Part shown: positions 1-11,100 of the stretch, in pieces
How positions within the stretch are numbered: the stretch's first letter is position 1
Layout: each line of letters starts with the position of its first letter
NCBI GenBank assembly: GCA_030272155.1
Contig: CP126195.1
Span: 744,001 to 808,000 of the forward strand
DNA: 64,000 nt
Origin: Tetradesmus obliquus
Lineage: Eukaryota > Chlorophyta > Chlorophyceae > Sphaeropleales > Scenedesmaceae
Reading direction: 5' to 3'
Translations under genes and position numbers: made by a program
Notes under the pieces: model-generated
Database searches by the model: none
The model's input: the letters and a program-made list of their open reading frames with translations, nothing else
What the model was told of the DNA's origin: nothing

Positions 1-827
1 GGCCATGATTGCTGCGCAGGCTTGTTCTACTGCACGCTGGTCCAGCACGAGGCTCTCTCCCTTGCCGTATGCCGCTGCTAGGTCGGCGGCTGACAGCTGG
101 TACTTTGGCGCACTGTTGCCTGTATTGCTGCTGCCTGCTTTGCAGCCACGCCTGCGACAATACAAGGTGGGAAGCGGGCAGGCGCGAAGCAGCAACCCAA
201 CTCATAACAGCTGTGCTGAAGCTGAGACAGCTGCACGTGTATGGTGGAGCAATATGCATGGTGCCATTCAGTTCAATGGCAGGCCCACCCATCAACAGCT
301 GACCAGGCAACATGCACTTGCATGATGGGCAGAACCAGTTGGGCTGCTGGAGTCAAGTTATGGTGCATAGTCACCATCCTTGCAACTGCCAGCTTGGGCC
401 TGGCTGCTCATCGAGTCATTCAAAAGCCTGCCTTAGCCAGCAGCAAGTTAGCAAGTAACACTGCTAAAAGGCGGTAAACCATAGTTCAGCACCTGTATCG
501 GCCGATACAGTTACTGAATTACACTAACCGCATTGCAGCAGCATCACTTGCCCAACCGGCTGCTGGCAACCACACCAGATCAGCTGCCCCGTTCAGCAGC
601 ACCACGCCCGCCTTTCCGCACCTGACTTCTGAAGTGAGTCGTGCAAGGTCTGCAGGAAGCAGCGGCTCCTCTGCTCCAACTAACTCTGCTAGCCTGTCTG
701 CGAGCACGCTGTGCTGGCCAAATGCGTTCAGGTACGGTTGGGGCGCCTCTGCTGCTGGGGACAGAAGGCAGCAGCTGCTGAGCAGAAGAGCGACCAGGAG
801 CAGGACCAGGCTCGATGGCTGGAACAT
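1..827 (-). CDS. Partial gene for an unidentified secreted protein (runs off the window edge)
   Basis: The likely start is at 827. The first residues (MFQPSSLVLLLVALLLSSCC, then LLSPAAEA) form a clear signal peptide: a hydrophobic stretch followed by a small-residue cleavage site. The following segment includes QPYLNAFGQHSVLADRLAEL and PLLPADLARLTSEV. A plausible donor (AG then GTGCGG) ends this exon at 622. A second coding-looking block, acceptor near 97, reads LSAADLAAAYGKGESLVLDQ and continues off the left edge. The two do not join in phase directly, so a middle exon between about 100 and 620 is missing from this model. I do not recognise the family. The signal peptide is the only functional statement I can support: entry to the secretory pathway, or a type I membrane protein if a membrane segment lies beyond the edge. 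Confidence 0.35.
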
Positions 828-3368
828 TTAGGATTGACCTGGGATGTTAACACAGTAGCAGTGATAGTTTGAGGGATGGTAAGCACAGTGGCTAATTCAA
901 CTCCTGTGCAGGTCAGGTGCTGCTGCTGTGTAGCTCACCCTATATGCTCGGCGCAGCTGAATAACAACTACGGCGTTTGCAAACACATGGCATGAGCGGC
1001 TGAGTCGACCGGCTGACTTCGCTTGAAGACGAGCAGAAACGGGGCACGGACTATGGTTCTTGCGTGCTGTCTGCGTGCAGCACCTACAAAAGCAATGCAA
1101 CTGTTGTGTAACGTAGATCGACGCTGCTTGCGCTGTGTGCTGTGGCTCCACGAAAACCTAGCCCACCTTGTTAAAGGACAGTGCAGCAGTGCAGGCTGGG
1201 GCAATACTGCAAGGCCACTGAGGTAGATCTGCAGGCTGTGACTTACAAACTGTATCGCAATGTGCCAGCAAACCTAAACATCGCGCGAGTACCGGAATGA
1301 ACTGTACTGGTAGCAGTACACACAGCAGCACTACTGCTGCATGCGCTGCGCTACTGGCAGTGCAGCAACACCAACAGTCAACTATACGCCATCAGCAGAG
1401 GTACCTGCTGTGGGTGCAACAATGCTGTGCATGTCTGCATGCGCAGGTAGCCATAACGCTTGCACAAATCGCCATGCCACATGCATGGGCCGTGCACGAT
1501 GTGCCATCATCACTGCGCAAACCCATACCACATCATGCGTTGATGCATATAACTCCTGAACCGTCCCACCGTCGACCTTAACTCCTTCCAGGTTTGAATC
1601 TGTGCCTGCTGTCAAAGCCACTCTGGCTTGCATGTTGTGCCTGCCCTCAACAGCATTGCCAACACTGCTGGCCAGCAGCACACCCATGGGTATGAAGACT
1701 GCATACTACAATAGTGATGCGGGTGAAACATAAGTAAACAAAAGCCAACAGGAAACAGATGGACACAGCAGCGTGAGCAGCAGCGCAAGTGACTTGCCAC
1801 CCAGGTAGCACTGCTAGCCGTGACGGTCAGTGGCTGACAGCATGGCGGTACACAGCAGATGATGGCCATTTGTGGCAGAGCCACATTGCAGGCTTCGCCG
1901 TCTGCTCAAATGACAAACCCTTACAAAAGAAAAATGGGTTAAAGCGTAAACGGCGTCCAAAGTTGCTATCACTCGCACCTTGTGCAAGGGACGTTGCTGC
2001 ATGCCTGCAGCCCACGGCGCTGTTCAGCAGCCCAGTGCCCAGTGGGCCCGGCTGTTGCTTTTCAGAACTTTGGACACCCACACACTAGCTGTGGTGAAAC
2101 TGCGGGGCATGCTGAGAGAAAATGTTGCTTAAACACAATACGAAAATGGGATCAACCCTGCATAATACTAAATGCCTTGTCATTCGCAGCCTCTAGTCCT
2201 GTCGTGCTCAGCACGAGCAGTGCTACTGCTTGCTCCTGCGTGTACAGTGCTCAGCATCTGCATGGCAGAGCATGGACATCCAAAACATCGAAAATGACTT
2301 CAATACCAATTTGTGAGCGAAGAAATTCACGCATCGGGGACACTACGACAGCATCGAAGAGCACGTCACAGCACACGCCGCGGTCGCGACTGCCTGCACG
2401 GTTGCCCCCTCATTTGGGTATCAAAAAAATTCCAATAATAAGATCTATCACAATCTGTTGTACAAATCAGCAGAAAATGCTTCGACACTGCCTGCTCCCC
2501 TGTTCCTGTCACTGACCGGGTTACTGTGTCAATTGGGGCGGAAGGGTTCACGGCCTGCTCAGCATACGGTGGGGCGGTATTGATGTGTCCATTGCAAACC
2601 TGGTTATAAACAAACAGACGGCTCCTTGTATATGCCCATCTTGATGACTGAACCAAATGTTACTCATGGCCCATGCCGCGGTGGCTGCCAGTGTGGCTTG
2701 CAGGACCCCAGCACCTTGCGGTCAGGCCAGCACATGGGCACTGCATGACACGCAAGCCATCCAAAATAACCGGAAAAATACTGGGTAAAAACAACGACAC
2801 GTAGCGTGTCACACGTCACATGACCTTTAGTATATGCTGGGCATGCTGTGATATAACAGCATGGACACAGCGGGGCTGCATCACATAGGCACAACGGGGC
2901 TGCAAGAGGACAAAGCACATGCGTTTCACTCTTAAAGGGTCAGTTTTTGATTGAAGCGTGCATGCTCAAAAAGGTGGCAGCAGGCGCGGGTGTCTAGCAG
3001 ACGCAAAGTGTCAACCAAGTGACAAAACGGTACACAGATGAGTAGGTTGCTGTTGCTGGCACCAGCTGCTGTACGCTGAAGCTTCAACATCTCCATGCAT
3101 AAGGCCCAGACAGCACTGCCACGCGCACAGCATTTCTGGTGCTTTATCACCGCACACATTCCCTGCTGCCCTCACAGCCACATCCACCCATGCCACATGC
3201 AGACACTCTCCCTACCTTCGCAGCAGCTGCTTCAGAGAAATGCAGCCAGTGCTGCTGCGCAGAGCAACTGCTGCGCCGCACCAGCAAGCCACGCACCCTT
3301 GCGCTCGTCTAAGAATCACCCTTTTTGAAGAGGCCATGTGGCGCCTCGTCCAGAGCAGCAGCACTGTG
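828..3368. other. Stretch without a supportable gene
   Basis: Both strands hold only short open frames with no recognisable domain and no chain of phase-compatible exons. The longest (about 1982-2515, plus strand) has a composition typical of chance frames in this CAG-rich genome. The region probably holds the promoter of the signal-peptide gene ending at 827 and the 3' flank of the gene at 3642-6161. I see no RNA gene or element in it. Confidence 0.4.
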
Positions 3369-3694
3369 CTCAGGAACAGCTGCTTCAAGAAGGCGGGCAT
3401 GGGAATGAGGCTCTTGAGCGTGCCACGTCAGCAGACAACACACTACTCTGCTCCCCTAGCCAGGCCCCATGGCTCCTCCACAAACAGAAAAGCGCCCTCA
3501 GAACAGCTGCTTCAGGAAGGGGGGCATGGGGATGGGGCTCTTGAGCGTGCCGTCATCAGGCAGTTCACCCTCCCACTGCTGCAATTACTCCCCAGCAGGT
3601 CGCATAGCTATTCTCCAATAACAACTGAAACAGCAGCGCCCTCAGAACAGCTGCTTCAAAAAGGTCGGCATGGGGATGAGGCTCTTGAGGGTGC
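3369..3694 (-). repeat. Three copies of the stop-codon end of the 3642-6161 gene
   Basis: The last ~55 bp of the terminal exon, coding for SLIPMPTFLKQLF and its stop, occurs at 3641-3694 (the genuine end) and again at about 3497-3552 and 3369-3424, spaced 144 and 128 bp apart. The extra copies lie downstream of the stop in gene orientation. They differ by a few substitutions. They are non-coding duplicates of the 3' edge of the last exon. Confidence 0.8.
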
Positions 3695-3805
3695 CCGCCA
3701 CCTTCTCGGCGCTCTCGGGAATGATCTCGGTGAAGCTCGTTTTGGCCAGCTCCTTGGCCAGCTGCGTGCACTCGGCATATGTACTGCACGGCAACCCAGC
3801 AGCAG

Positions 3806-3893
<88 letters not shown>

Positions 3894-6161
3894 TGTTATT
3901 AGAAAGATGTGAAACCAGCACTTTCATGGTAGCTGCATGCTGGACACCAACACGTGTGGTTCCTGGCTTGTTGGGTCTTGCAGACCATCGGTACTGATGA
4001 CAACATCAGTGAATTTGCACATGCTAAGGACCAGGATCTCGGTAAAGCTTGTTTTGGCCAGCTCCTTTGCCAGCTGCGTGCACTCAGCATACGTACTGCA
4101 CGGCAACCCAGCAGCAGGAGCAGCAGGAGCAGCAGATGTTGTTGAAAAGAAGTGCAACCAGCAATTTCATGGTAGCTGCTTGGTGGACACCGATACGTGT
4201 GGTCCCTGGCTTGTTGGGTCTTGCAGACCATCGGTACTGATGACAACAACAGTGAACTTGCAGATGGTGAGGACCAGGATCTCAGTGAAGCTCGTTTTGG
4301 CCAGCTCCTTGGCCAGCTGGGTGCACTCGGCATACGTACTGCATGGCAACCCACGAACCCAGCACAATGATCCTGGGCATCAACGGAACAGCCAGGACCT
4401 TCAGGGTGACTTGCTCGACTGACGATTTGCCTGACAGCTGCGTAGAATTTGAATCTGCCATCTACCTGAGCTCAAGCTCCTTTGGTTGGAGGTGCCTGCT
4501 GTGCTGCTGACACACAAAAGAGGAGCTGGGGAGTGTGGCTGCAGCATGTGTGGTCCATGCGTGTGGAACTGTAATGGACAACTGACGCTGGCAAGCCGCT
4601 GTAAAGATGGACATTCTGGCATGAAAAATGCAACTTTACGCACCTTCAAGCATTGCTGTACCACCTGCAGCCCCCCTCACCTGCTGTACTGCTCATCCAC
4701 TGCCTCCATGATGATAGAGCGCGCCATGAGCTTGTGCTTGTTGCTTTCCAGGACTGACACGTCATACGGGTTGTCATACAGCTGCGAGATGGCTTCGAAA
4801 GGAATGTCGATGTCATTTTCTGCGCAGTGACGCTCAAACTTGATGACACCCCTGCAGTCCAACACACAGGGTGTTGCCAAGAGCATTATAGTTCACCTGC
4901 CACGTCCTCGAGGTGCGTGCCAATTCAACAAGTCTTTGCCGCAAGTGCAACGTTTTGAGTTACACTGTTCGAGTGTTACATGTTGAACAAGATAGCAGCT
5001 GCATGCATTTGCAGTGCTGCACAGCAGTGGCTGTGCTGACAAGCATGTGCTGGCTGGCTGGTAGGCGGCGAGCTAGCTAGCTGGCTGGCTGGGTTGCTGA
5101 CATGACATACGCCAGTGCTCAATCGTATCATACTTGCACTCTGCACTGTGCGCAAGCGTCAGTTGCCGACTTTCCAACAGGCTGCTTGCGTGGCTGGATG
5201 TTTCTTGGGGTGTGAGGCTGACTGTTCAAGCGGGCGGCTGCTGGCCCGCGCCCTGCCTCTACCCACCACCTGCAAACGCCGAACACCTGCTGCTGCTGCT
5301 GCTGCTGCTGCCGCCGCTCACTTGCGCTCCGCCAGTGCCTTGCCGTGCTGCTGCCACTCGTGCATCAGCAGGTGCTTCCGCAGGCTGACCACTGCATCAA
5401 TGTAGTCCTTGTCAAGCGACTCGTCCAGGCGCTTGCAGCTGCAGCACAGCAGCCAAGTGGCACAGCAGCGATGTACAGCAGTTGCATATGGGCCAGCTTA
5501 TGTGCCTGTGGTTATGTCCTGCCATCAGAGGGCTTTTGGTGCAGATGGGGATGACTGCACAGCTTCGTTCATGCAACAAGAAACACACAGGTACGCAACA
5601 CATATGCAGTGCTGAGCAGGCTATCAAACATACAGCTGACAAGACGACAGCTTGACTATGCCGTGCCAGTCAAAGGCGGTGCCCAGGCATTTGCGCCCCT
5701 GCTGGTTTTCAAAAGCAAACGCTCCAGCTTATGTCATTACAATGAGTGCCTCAGGCTCACCTGGTGGAGATGTCGCCCAATGTGTCCCTCACACTGTCCT
5801 TGATGGCATCAGACAAGTCGTCTATGCTCAGCAGGCTGCTGCCAGGACTGCCTGCAGTCTTGACAATGATGCTGCTGCTGTTGTCACTGCTGCCATCGTT
5901 GCTGCCGCCCACTCTATTGCCACTGCTGCTGCTGCTGCTGCTTGTGGAGGCCAACCTGCACAGCACCGCAGCCCTGCTGCTGCTGCTAAGGACACATCCT
6001 GGGACTATTACCGAGGACCTCAACACTTTGTTGCAGCTGACTGAAGGTGCAGGTCTGGGAGCACGCTGCGTCACCAGTGTGCTGCTGTTGCTGCTGCTGT
6101 GCGAGCTCAAGCAGGCAGTACCAAGCGCCTTGGGCTGCGCAGTACACCGAAGAAGCTGCAT
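3642..6161 (-). CDS. Unidentified protein of 276 aa with a possible organelle leader
   Basis: Four exons join in phase: 6161-5761, 5438-5322, 4851-4681 and 3783-3642 (831 nt). The first ~100 residues are rich in Ser, Arg, Ala and Cys with few acids (for example SSSSRAAVLCRLASTSSSS), as in a mitochondrial or plastid presequence. The rest looks like a soluble helical protein: SLLSIDDLSDAIKDSVRDTL, LDESLDKDYIDAVVSLRKHL, KFERHCAENDIDIPFEAISQ, ESNKHKLMARSIIMEAV and ECTQLAKELAKTSFTEII. It ends SLIPMPTFLKQLF. I do not recognise the family and assign no function. The exon 3 to exon 4 junction completes an AGT serine codon, which supports the join. Oddities are the CTG repeat just upstream of the last acceptor, two acceptor-side copies of the last exon in intron 3, and two stop-side copies downstream. 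A missed intron inside exon 1 or a different start is possible. Confidence 0.7.
3726..4338 (-). repeat. Three copies of the acceptor edge of the last exon (3642-6161 gene)
   Basis: The genuine acceptor lies at 3784/3783 and opens the exon reading TYAECTQLAKELAKTSFTEI. The same acceptor plus ~57 bp of exon recurs with exon starts at about 4095 and 4338, all upstream in gene orientation (spacing 312 and 243 bp). After the GAGATC at the end of each extra copy the sequence changes to intron-like sequence that is shared between the copies. The repeat unit is therefore intron plus exon edge. Confidence 0.8.
3807..3892. repeat. Uninterrupted (AGC/CTG)~28 microsatellite
   Basis: 86 bp of pure AGC triplets on the plus strand. 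In gene orientation it is a CTG run ending about 24 bases before the last acceptor of the 3642-6161 gene, where a polypyrimidine tract is expected. The two duplicated acceptor copies at about 4096 and 4339 carry only a few or no triplets at the same place, so the expansion happened in this copy. Confidence 0.95.
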
Positions 6162-7752
6162 GATACGTTTGCGACCTGTTTACGACGTGCGAAACAGCTG
6201 TGGCTGTGCTGTGGGTGCGCGCACTGCAGCTGGTGCCACCCACTCAGCAGGTGACCCGAAGCAGCTAACTGCAACTTGTAGCTGTATTGAGTATACACGC
6301 GTAGGACATGTTTGTACTTTAGCGTTTGCACGTGCTCTTGGCAGATAGACAACGTACACGCCCCGTAAGACCTACAATCGTACTCAGCGCAACAAGTTAC
6401 CCACGTGGTGTGACTCGATGGCGGTCAAAAAAAGCCCCGTCGCAGGGTAACTTCTCTGAAGAATAGGCAGCACAAGCAGGGGAAATGCTGTGCCCTGGCA
6501 ACCATGCGGCAGGGGGACTTATGCAATTCCTTATACTGCTCCTCAGCCAGGTCACCATGGTCTACACGGGCCGCTGCGATGACAAAGCCCTGCACATGCA
6601 TGAACCCTTGTGTTGAGCCAAACTGCTCAAAACACAGGCAATCCCACCAGAAAGATGAACAGTATTCTTGAATCACCACCACGCACAACAGGCTTTGATC
6701 AGCCACCTTTTTTTTGATCAGCCACCTTGAGGCATCAACTGCCACAAAGCAACAACTAGGTGCTTCGTCTGCAATTAGGCACAACCGCAGCAAGCATATC
6801 ATGCACCAGCACACAGCAGCAGCACTGCTGCTAGTGACTACGCGGTGCGATGCTTGTAAGGGTAGCTGCTGCTGCTGCTGCTGCTGACTGCCCATGCAGC
6901 TGTGTCGACAATGGCCAAAAATCGCAGGGATGCCAGGAGCAATTTCAAAGGTTGCCAATGTGCTACCCGGGCGGCTGTGTCACAACAACACTGCCCACAC
7001 ACAGGCAACCAGTGAGAGGTCGCCAAACAGCATCTGCACAGCAGCACATGCATGAGACAGCAACTGTAAAGCAGCATTTGCACAGGACGCGCGTGCTGCT
7101 GCAGCCTGCAAAGACAATGCTGCTGCCGACTCAGCAGCAGCAGGCCCCAAACCCCACAGCACGACACCAGGTAAAAGCAGATCAATTGCCGGCAACCCAA
7201 CCGCTGGCGCAACATAACAGCAGCAGGAGAAGCACAACTGCAACCGCCAGCGGTGCCGTCAGCAGCCACACCAAGCGTATGGGCCAGCATGTGCACCAAG
7301 CCTACTGCGTCGCACCAGGCCAGCAGCCCTGCAGGATATGCACTGCCGACATGGCACCCTGGACATGCTCTGTGTAAAGACGTGCAGCAGCACGATGTGC
7401 TCTGCGCTGCACGCATGCAGCGCACGACAGCCAACACCTGCTGCACCATGGCATCTCTGACCCTGGGCGCATCGCGCAACGCCCTGCACTGCAACACATC
7501 AGCGCTCAGACTACACGCATGCGCTGCTGCCAGCAGATGGCATTGAAACCCAGGTGCCGACTGCGGCAACTGCAGCGCCGCTGGAGCCGTCGAGCAGGGT
7601 GTCCGGCCCCGTGTTGCTTGCCTTGCGTCAATTGTCAGCAGCCAAATGTGATGCTTCCTGCTCCTCCTCCCCATCCCCAGCTGCAAAGCCGGCCTCAACC
7701 TCACATTGTCGCTGCACCTACACCGCCACCACAGACAAGCCAGCTGCTGCGC
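6162..7752. other. Intergenic stretch; no gene supported
   Basis: It lies upstream of the 6161 start and downstream of the cysteine synthase 3' repeats. Long frames here (for example 6838-7704 on the minus strand) are Cys/Ala/Gln-rich translations of GCA/CTG-rich DNA, with no domain. It probably contains the promoter of the 3642-6161 gene. A diverged relic of the cysteine synthase stop-side repeat may begin near 7570. Confidence 0.4.
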
Positions 7753-8157
7753 CTACAGCAGCGTGTCGGGCCCCGCCTTGCGCGGCGCGCAACTTGCTGA
7801 CTTGACTGAATCACCAAGCGCTAAAACATCCACCTGCACTTGCTAAGCCCCTCTGTGCTGCAGCCAAGCCATCCGCTGTGCCTACAGCGGCGTGTCGGGC
7901 CCCGCCTTGCGCGGCGCGCTGCCCCAGCTGTCAGCACCTGCAGCTGTATCACCTCCTCAGCCGCCACTATATGACCCCATGCGTGCGACTACAGCGGTGT
8001 GTCTGGCCGCGCCTTGTGCATCGCGCTGCCCCAGCGAGTGTCAGCAGCCACCTGAGGTACGGACCTCACCAGCTTCAACCGCACACCGGCCTTCCAGCAC
8101 ATCTGCTGCTGCGGCTACAGCGGCGTGTCAGGCCCCGCCTTGCGCGGTGCGCTGCCC
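7753..8157 (-). repeat. Four copies of the stop-codon end of cysteine synthase
   Basis: The last ~43 bp of the coding sequence, reading [12 protein letters not shown] and stop, is genuine at 8115-8157. It recurs at about 7989-8032, 7882-7925 and 7753-7790, spaced 126, 107 and 129 bp, all downstream in gene orientation. The 7989 copy is the most diverged. Translations of these units on the plus strand give the repeated CRAPPCAARCPS-like strings, which are not a protein repeat family. Confidence 0.85.
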
Positions 8158-11100
8158 CAGCGCGGCATGGCCTTCTCCGCATCAGCGTCAAAGCTCCACA
8201 GCGTGTTGAACAGCACGGTGCTCAGGTAGCGCTCCCCAAAGCTGGGCAGCACGGTCACCACCAGCTTGTCCTTGTTCTCAATGCGGCGAGCAACCTTCAA
8301 TGCGGCAGCCACCGCAGCACCTGCAACGCGGCATAGGAATCACCAGCAGGAAGCACGGCAGCAGGATGAGCGCAGGCGGCCAAGGCAGATGGTTTGAGGG
8401 TGGGCAGCGTCCGTTGAGCCTTGCAAACAACCTGATGCGGGCCGGCAGCGCAGCTGGCAGAGGAGCAAGGTTGTGACAAGCTGGCAGCACGGTCACCACC
8501 AGCTTGTCCTTGTTCTCAATGCGGCGCGCAACCTTGAGCGCGGCTGCCACGGCGGCGCCTGATTTGTGAGAACAGGCACAAGAAGAAGCAGGAGCAGAGG
8601 AGTGAGTGGTTTGAGCGTGAGTAGTGAACATTCTGAGCGTCCTGGCAAAGCAAGGATGCCGCAGGCCTGCATTGGCAGACAGCTGGCAGCAGAGTCACGC
8701 TCAGAGGCGAGGACAGGGGCACAGTCACCACCAGCTTGTCCTTGTTTTCAATGCGGCGAGCAACCTTGAGCGCAGCCGCCTCCGCAGCACCTGCAATGGG
8801 GCATGTTCGCATGAAGCACAGCACAGCAGCAGAGTCAATTCTAGAGATCACTTGGAAGTCACGGAGTTCTGCAGAAGTTACGGAGGCCTGCAGAAGGCAA
8901 TCCAGCAGACAAACAAGGCGCGTTTGCAGCTTGATGCAGCAGAGACAGAGAAGCTGAGCTGGGCAGCACGGTCACCACCAGCTTGTCCTTGTTCTCGATG
9001 CGGCGCGCAACTTTCAGTGCGGCCGCCACTGCAGCGCCTGCAGCGGCGCAGAAAATGTGGGGAAATCACGGCGCAGCAGGAGGAGCAGAGTCACTTACTT
9101 GAAGTCAACTGAAGCCTGCAATTGCAACAATGCGGAAGAACAGCGAGGTTGAACATAAGGATGACATGGCAAGAGCAAAGCTGGGCAGCACGGTCACCAC
9201 CAGCTTGTCCTTGTTCTCAATGCGGCGCTCAACTTTCAATGCAGCAGCAACCGCGGCACCTGCGATGCGACATGTTTTGGGAAGCACAGCGCAGCAGGAG
9301 CAGCAGCGTCAGTTTCTTGGGGTTGCTTGAAGTTACGACTGCAGAAGTTGCGGAGGCCTGCAGCAGAGAGATCCAGCAGACACATAAAGGCGCATTTGCA
9401 GCTCGGTGCACACGGACAGAAAAGCTGAGCTGGGCAGCACGGTCACCACCAGCTTGTCCTTGTTCTCAATGCGGCGCGCAACCTTGAGCGCAGCAGCCAC
9501 GGCAGCGCCTGCAGCGGCGCATAAAATGTGGGGAAATCACGGCGCTGCAAGAGAACAGAGTTAGTTAGTTGAAGTCGACTGAGGCCTGCTAATTCAACAA
9601 TGCGGAAGAACGGCAAATGCAGAACCAAGGAGAGGCAGAACCAAGGAGAACCACGGAGAAGCAGAGGGGGTGTGTGCATTGTTGTGCGGTGAACAGAAGA
9701 CACGTTTGGTGTTCACAAAGCAGAGCAAAGATGCCGCTGGCCTGTGATGCAGATGCGGCTGGGTCTGGTTGTATAAGGACGCAGGAGGCCCTAGGGAAAG
9801 AGTCGATCCCGACGCAGCAGCACTGAGCTCGCAACAAGCAGACCACGTGCTGCCTGCCTACCAGCCCCTCCTCCAGCAGTCAGAACAGAGCATAACATGT
9901 GGCATGTTATGTATCAAGCTGATAACCACATAATGCACCACATGCAACACGCACCGCTGCTGATGCCTGCCAGCAGGCCCTCCTCCAGTGCCAGGCGCCG
10001 CGCCATCTAACCTCGCCCCACATCACCAGCAAAGTCCAAACTTATTTCGTAATAATGTCATGTAACAAATGTAACACGCACCGCTGCTGATGCCTGCCAG
10101 CAGGCCCTCCTCCAGTGCCAGGCGGCGTGCCATCTCCACTGCCTCCTTGCTGCTGACCTTGACCACCTCATCCAGCAGCGACGTGTCCAGCACCTGCGTA
10201 ATGAAGATTACAATGTTTATTTATACGTCACCGCTGATGATGCAAATAGCATCGGCATGCTGCATATGTACACAATACTACCCAGAGCATGCACACATAC
10301 CTGAAAGCACGATGTACAGGCAAGAGTGGGCATGCCTAAACTGCAGCGTACAGTGGACGATGTTGCTTGCAACACTCAGCGCCGCACACGGGACACAACG
10401 CCTGCGCCTACCAAAAACGTCGCATGGCAATGTTCCATCACAACAAACAAAAGTAACATGCTCCTGCCCAGCCGCACCTTGGGCACGAAGCCCGCCCCGA
10501 TGCCCTGGATCTGGTGGTAGCCCGGCTTGCCACCTGACAGCACGGGGCTCTCAGCCGGCTCGACCGCCACCAGCTGCACAGCAGGGTTCTGCTCCTTCAG
10601 GTAGCGCCCAGCTCCTGCAGCACGCACAAAGGCACATACACAGTTAGCAACAGAACTTCTTGTACTTATTAAATGTTTCTTGCAACTGCTGCACACCAGG
10701 GTTCTGCTCCTTCAGGTAGCGCCCGGCACCTGCATCAAGCGTAAAATTACAGGGCAGAGTACAATTAACATGCCGTTTGCGAGTGTGCTCAAACCTGCAG
10801 TGTGCATTGCGCAGGCTCTCGGCAGCCTCCACCGCCACCAGCTGCACATGGGGGTCCTGCTCTTCAGGTAGCGCCCGGCAACTGCCCCAGCATATGGCAA
10901 GCATGGTTCAAAAGGGAAATCACATCAACAAGTAGCGGTGGTAAACACGCTGCACAGCAGGGCTCTGCTCCTTGTAGGTGCCGCCAAAATGGCGCCACTG
11001 TGAAACACGATGCACACTTGCAGCCCGCACCTGTGATAGTGCCGCCAGTGCCCACACCCGCCACCAGGATATCCACAGTGCCCGCAGTGTCTGCCCAAAT

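Noticed and set aside
1982..2515. 177-codon open frame
   Set aside because: No domain, mixed composition without conserved-looking blocks, no exon partners.
3240..3927. Frames with long poly-Ser, poly-Ala, poly-Gln or poly-Cys runs
   Set aside because: They are readings of the AGC microsatellite in different frames. The repeat lies in an intron of the minus-strand gene.
6838..7704. 288-codon open frame on the minus strand
   Set aside because: Cys/Ala/Leu-rich translation of GCA/CTG-rich DNA with no domain, no good start context and no matching splice partners.
7519..8336. Plus-strand frames with repeated CRAPPCAARCPS-like strings
   Set aside because: They are the complementary strand of the duplicated stop end of cysteine synthase, not a repeat protein.
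8486..9508. Possibility of several cysteine synthase genes in tandem
   Set aside because: Only the first ~80 bp of exon 8 is repeated. All other exons are single or partial, so there is one gene with decoy edges.
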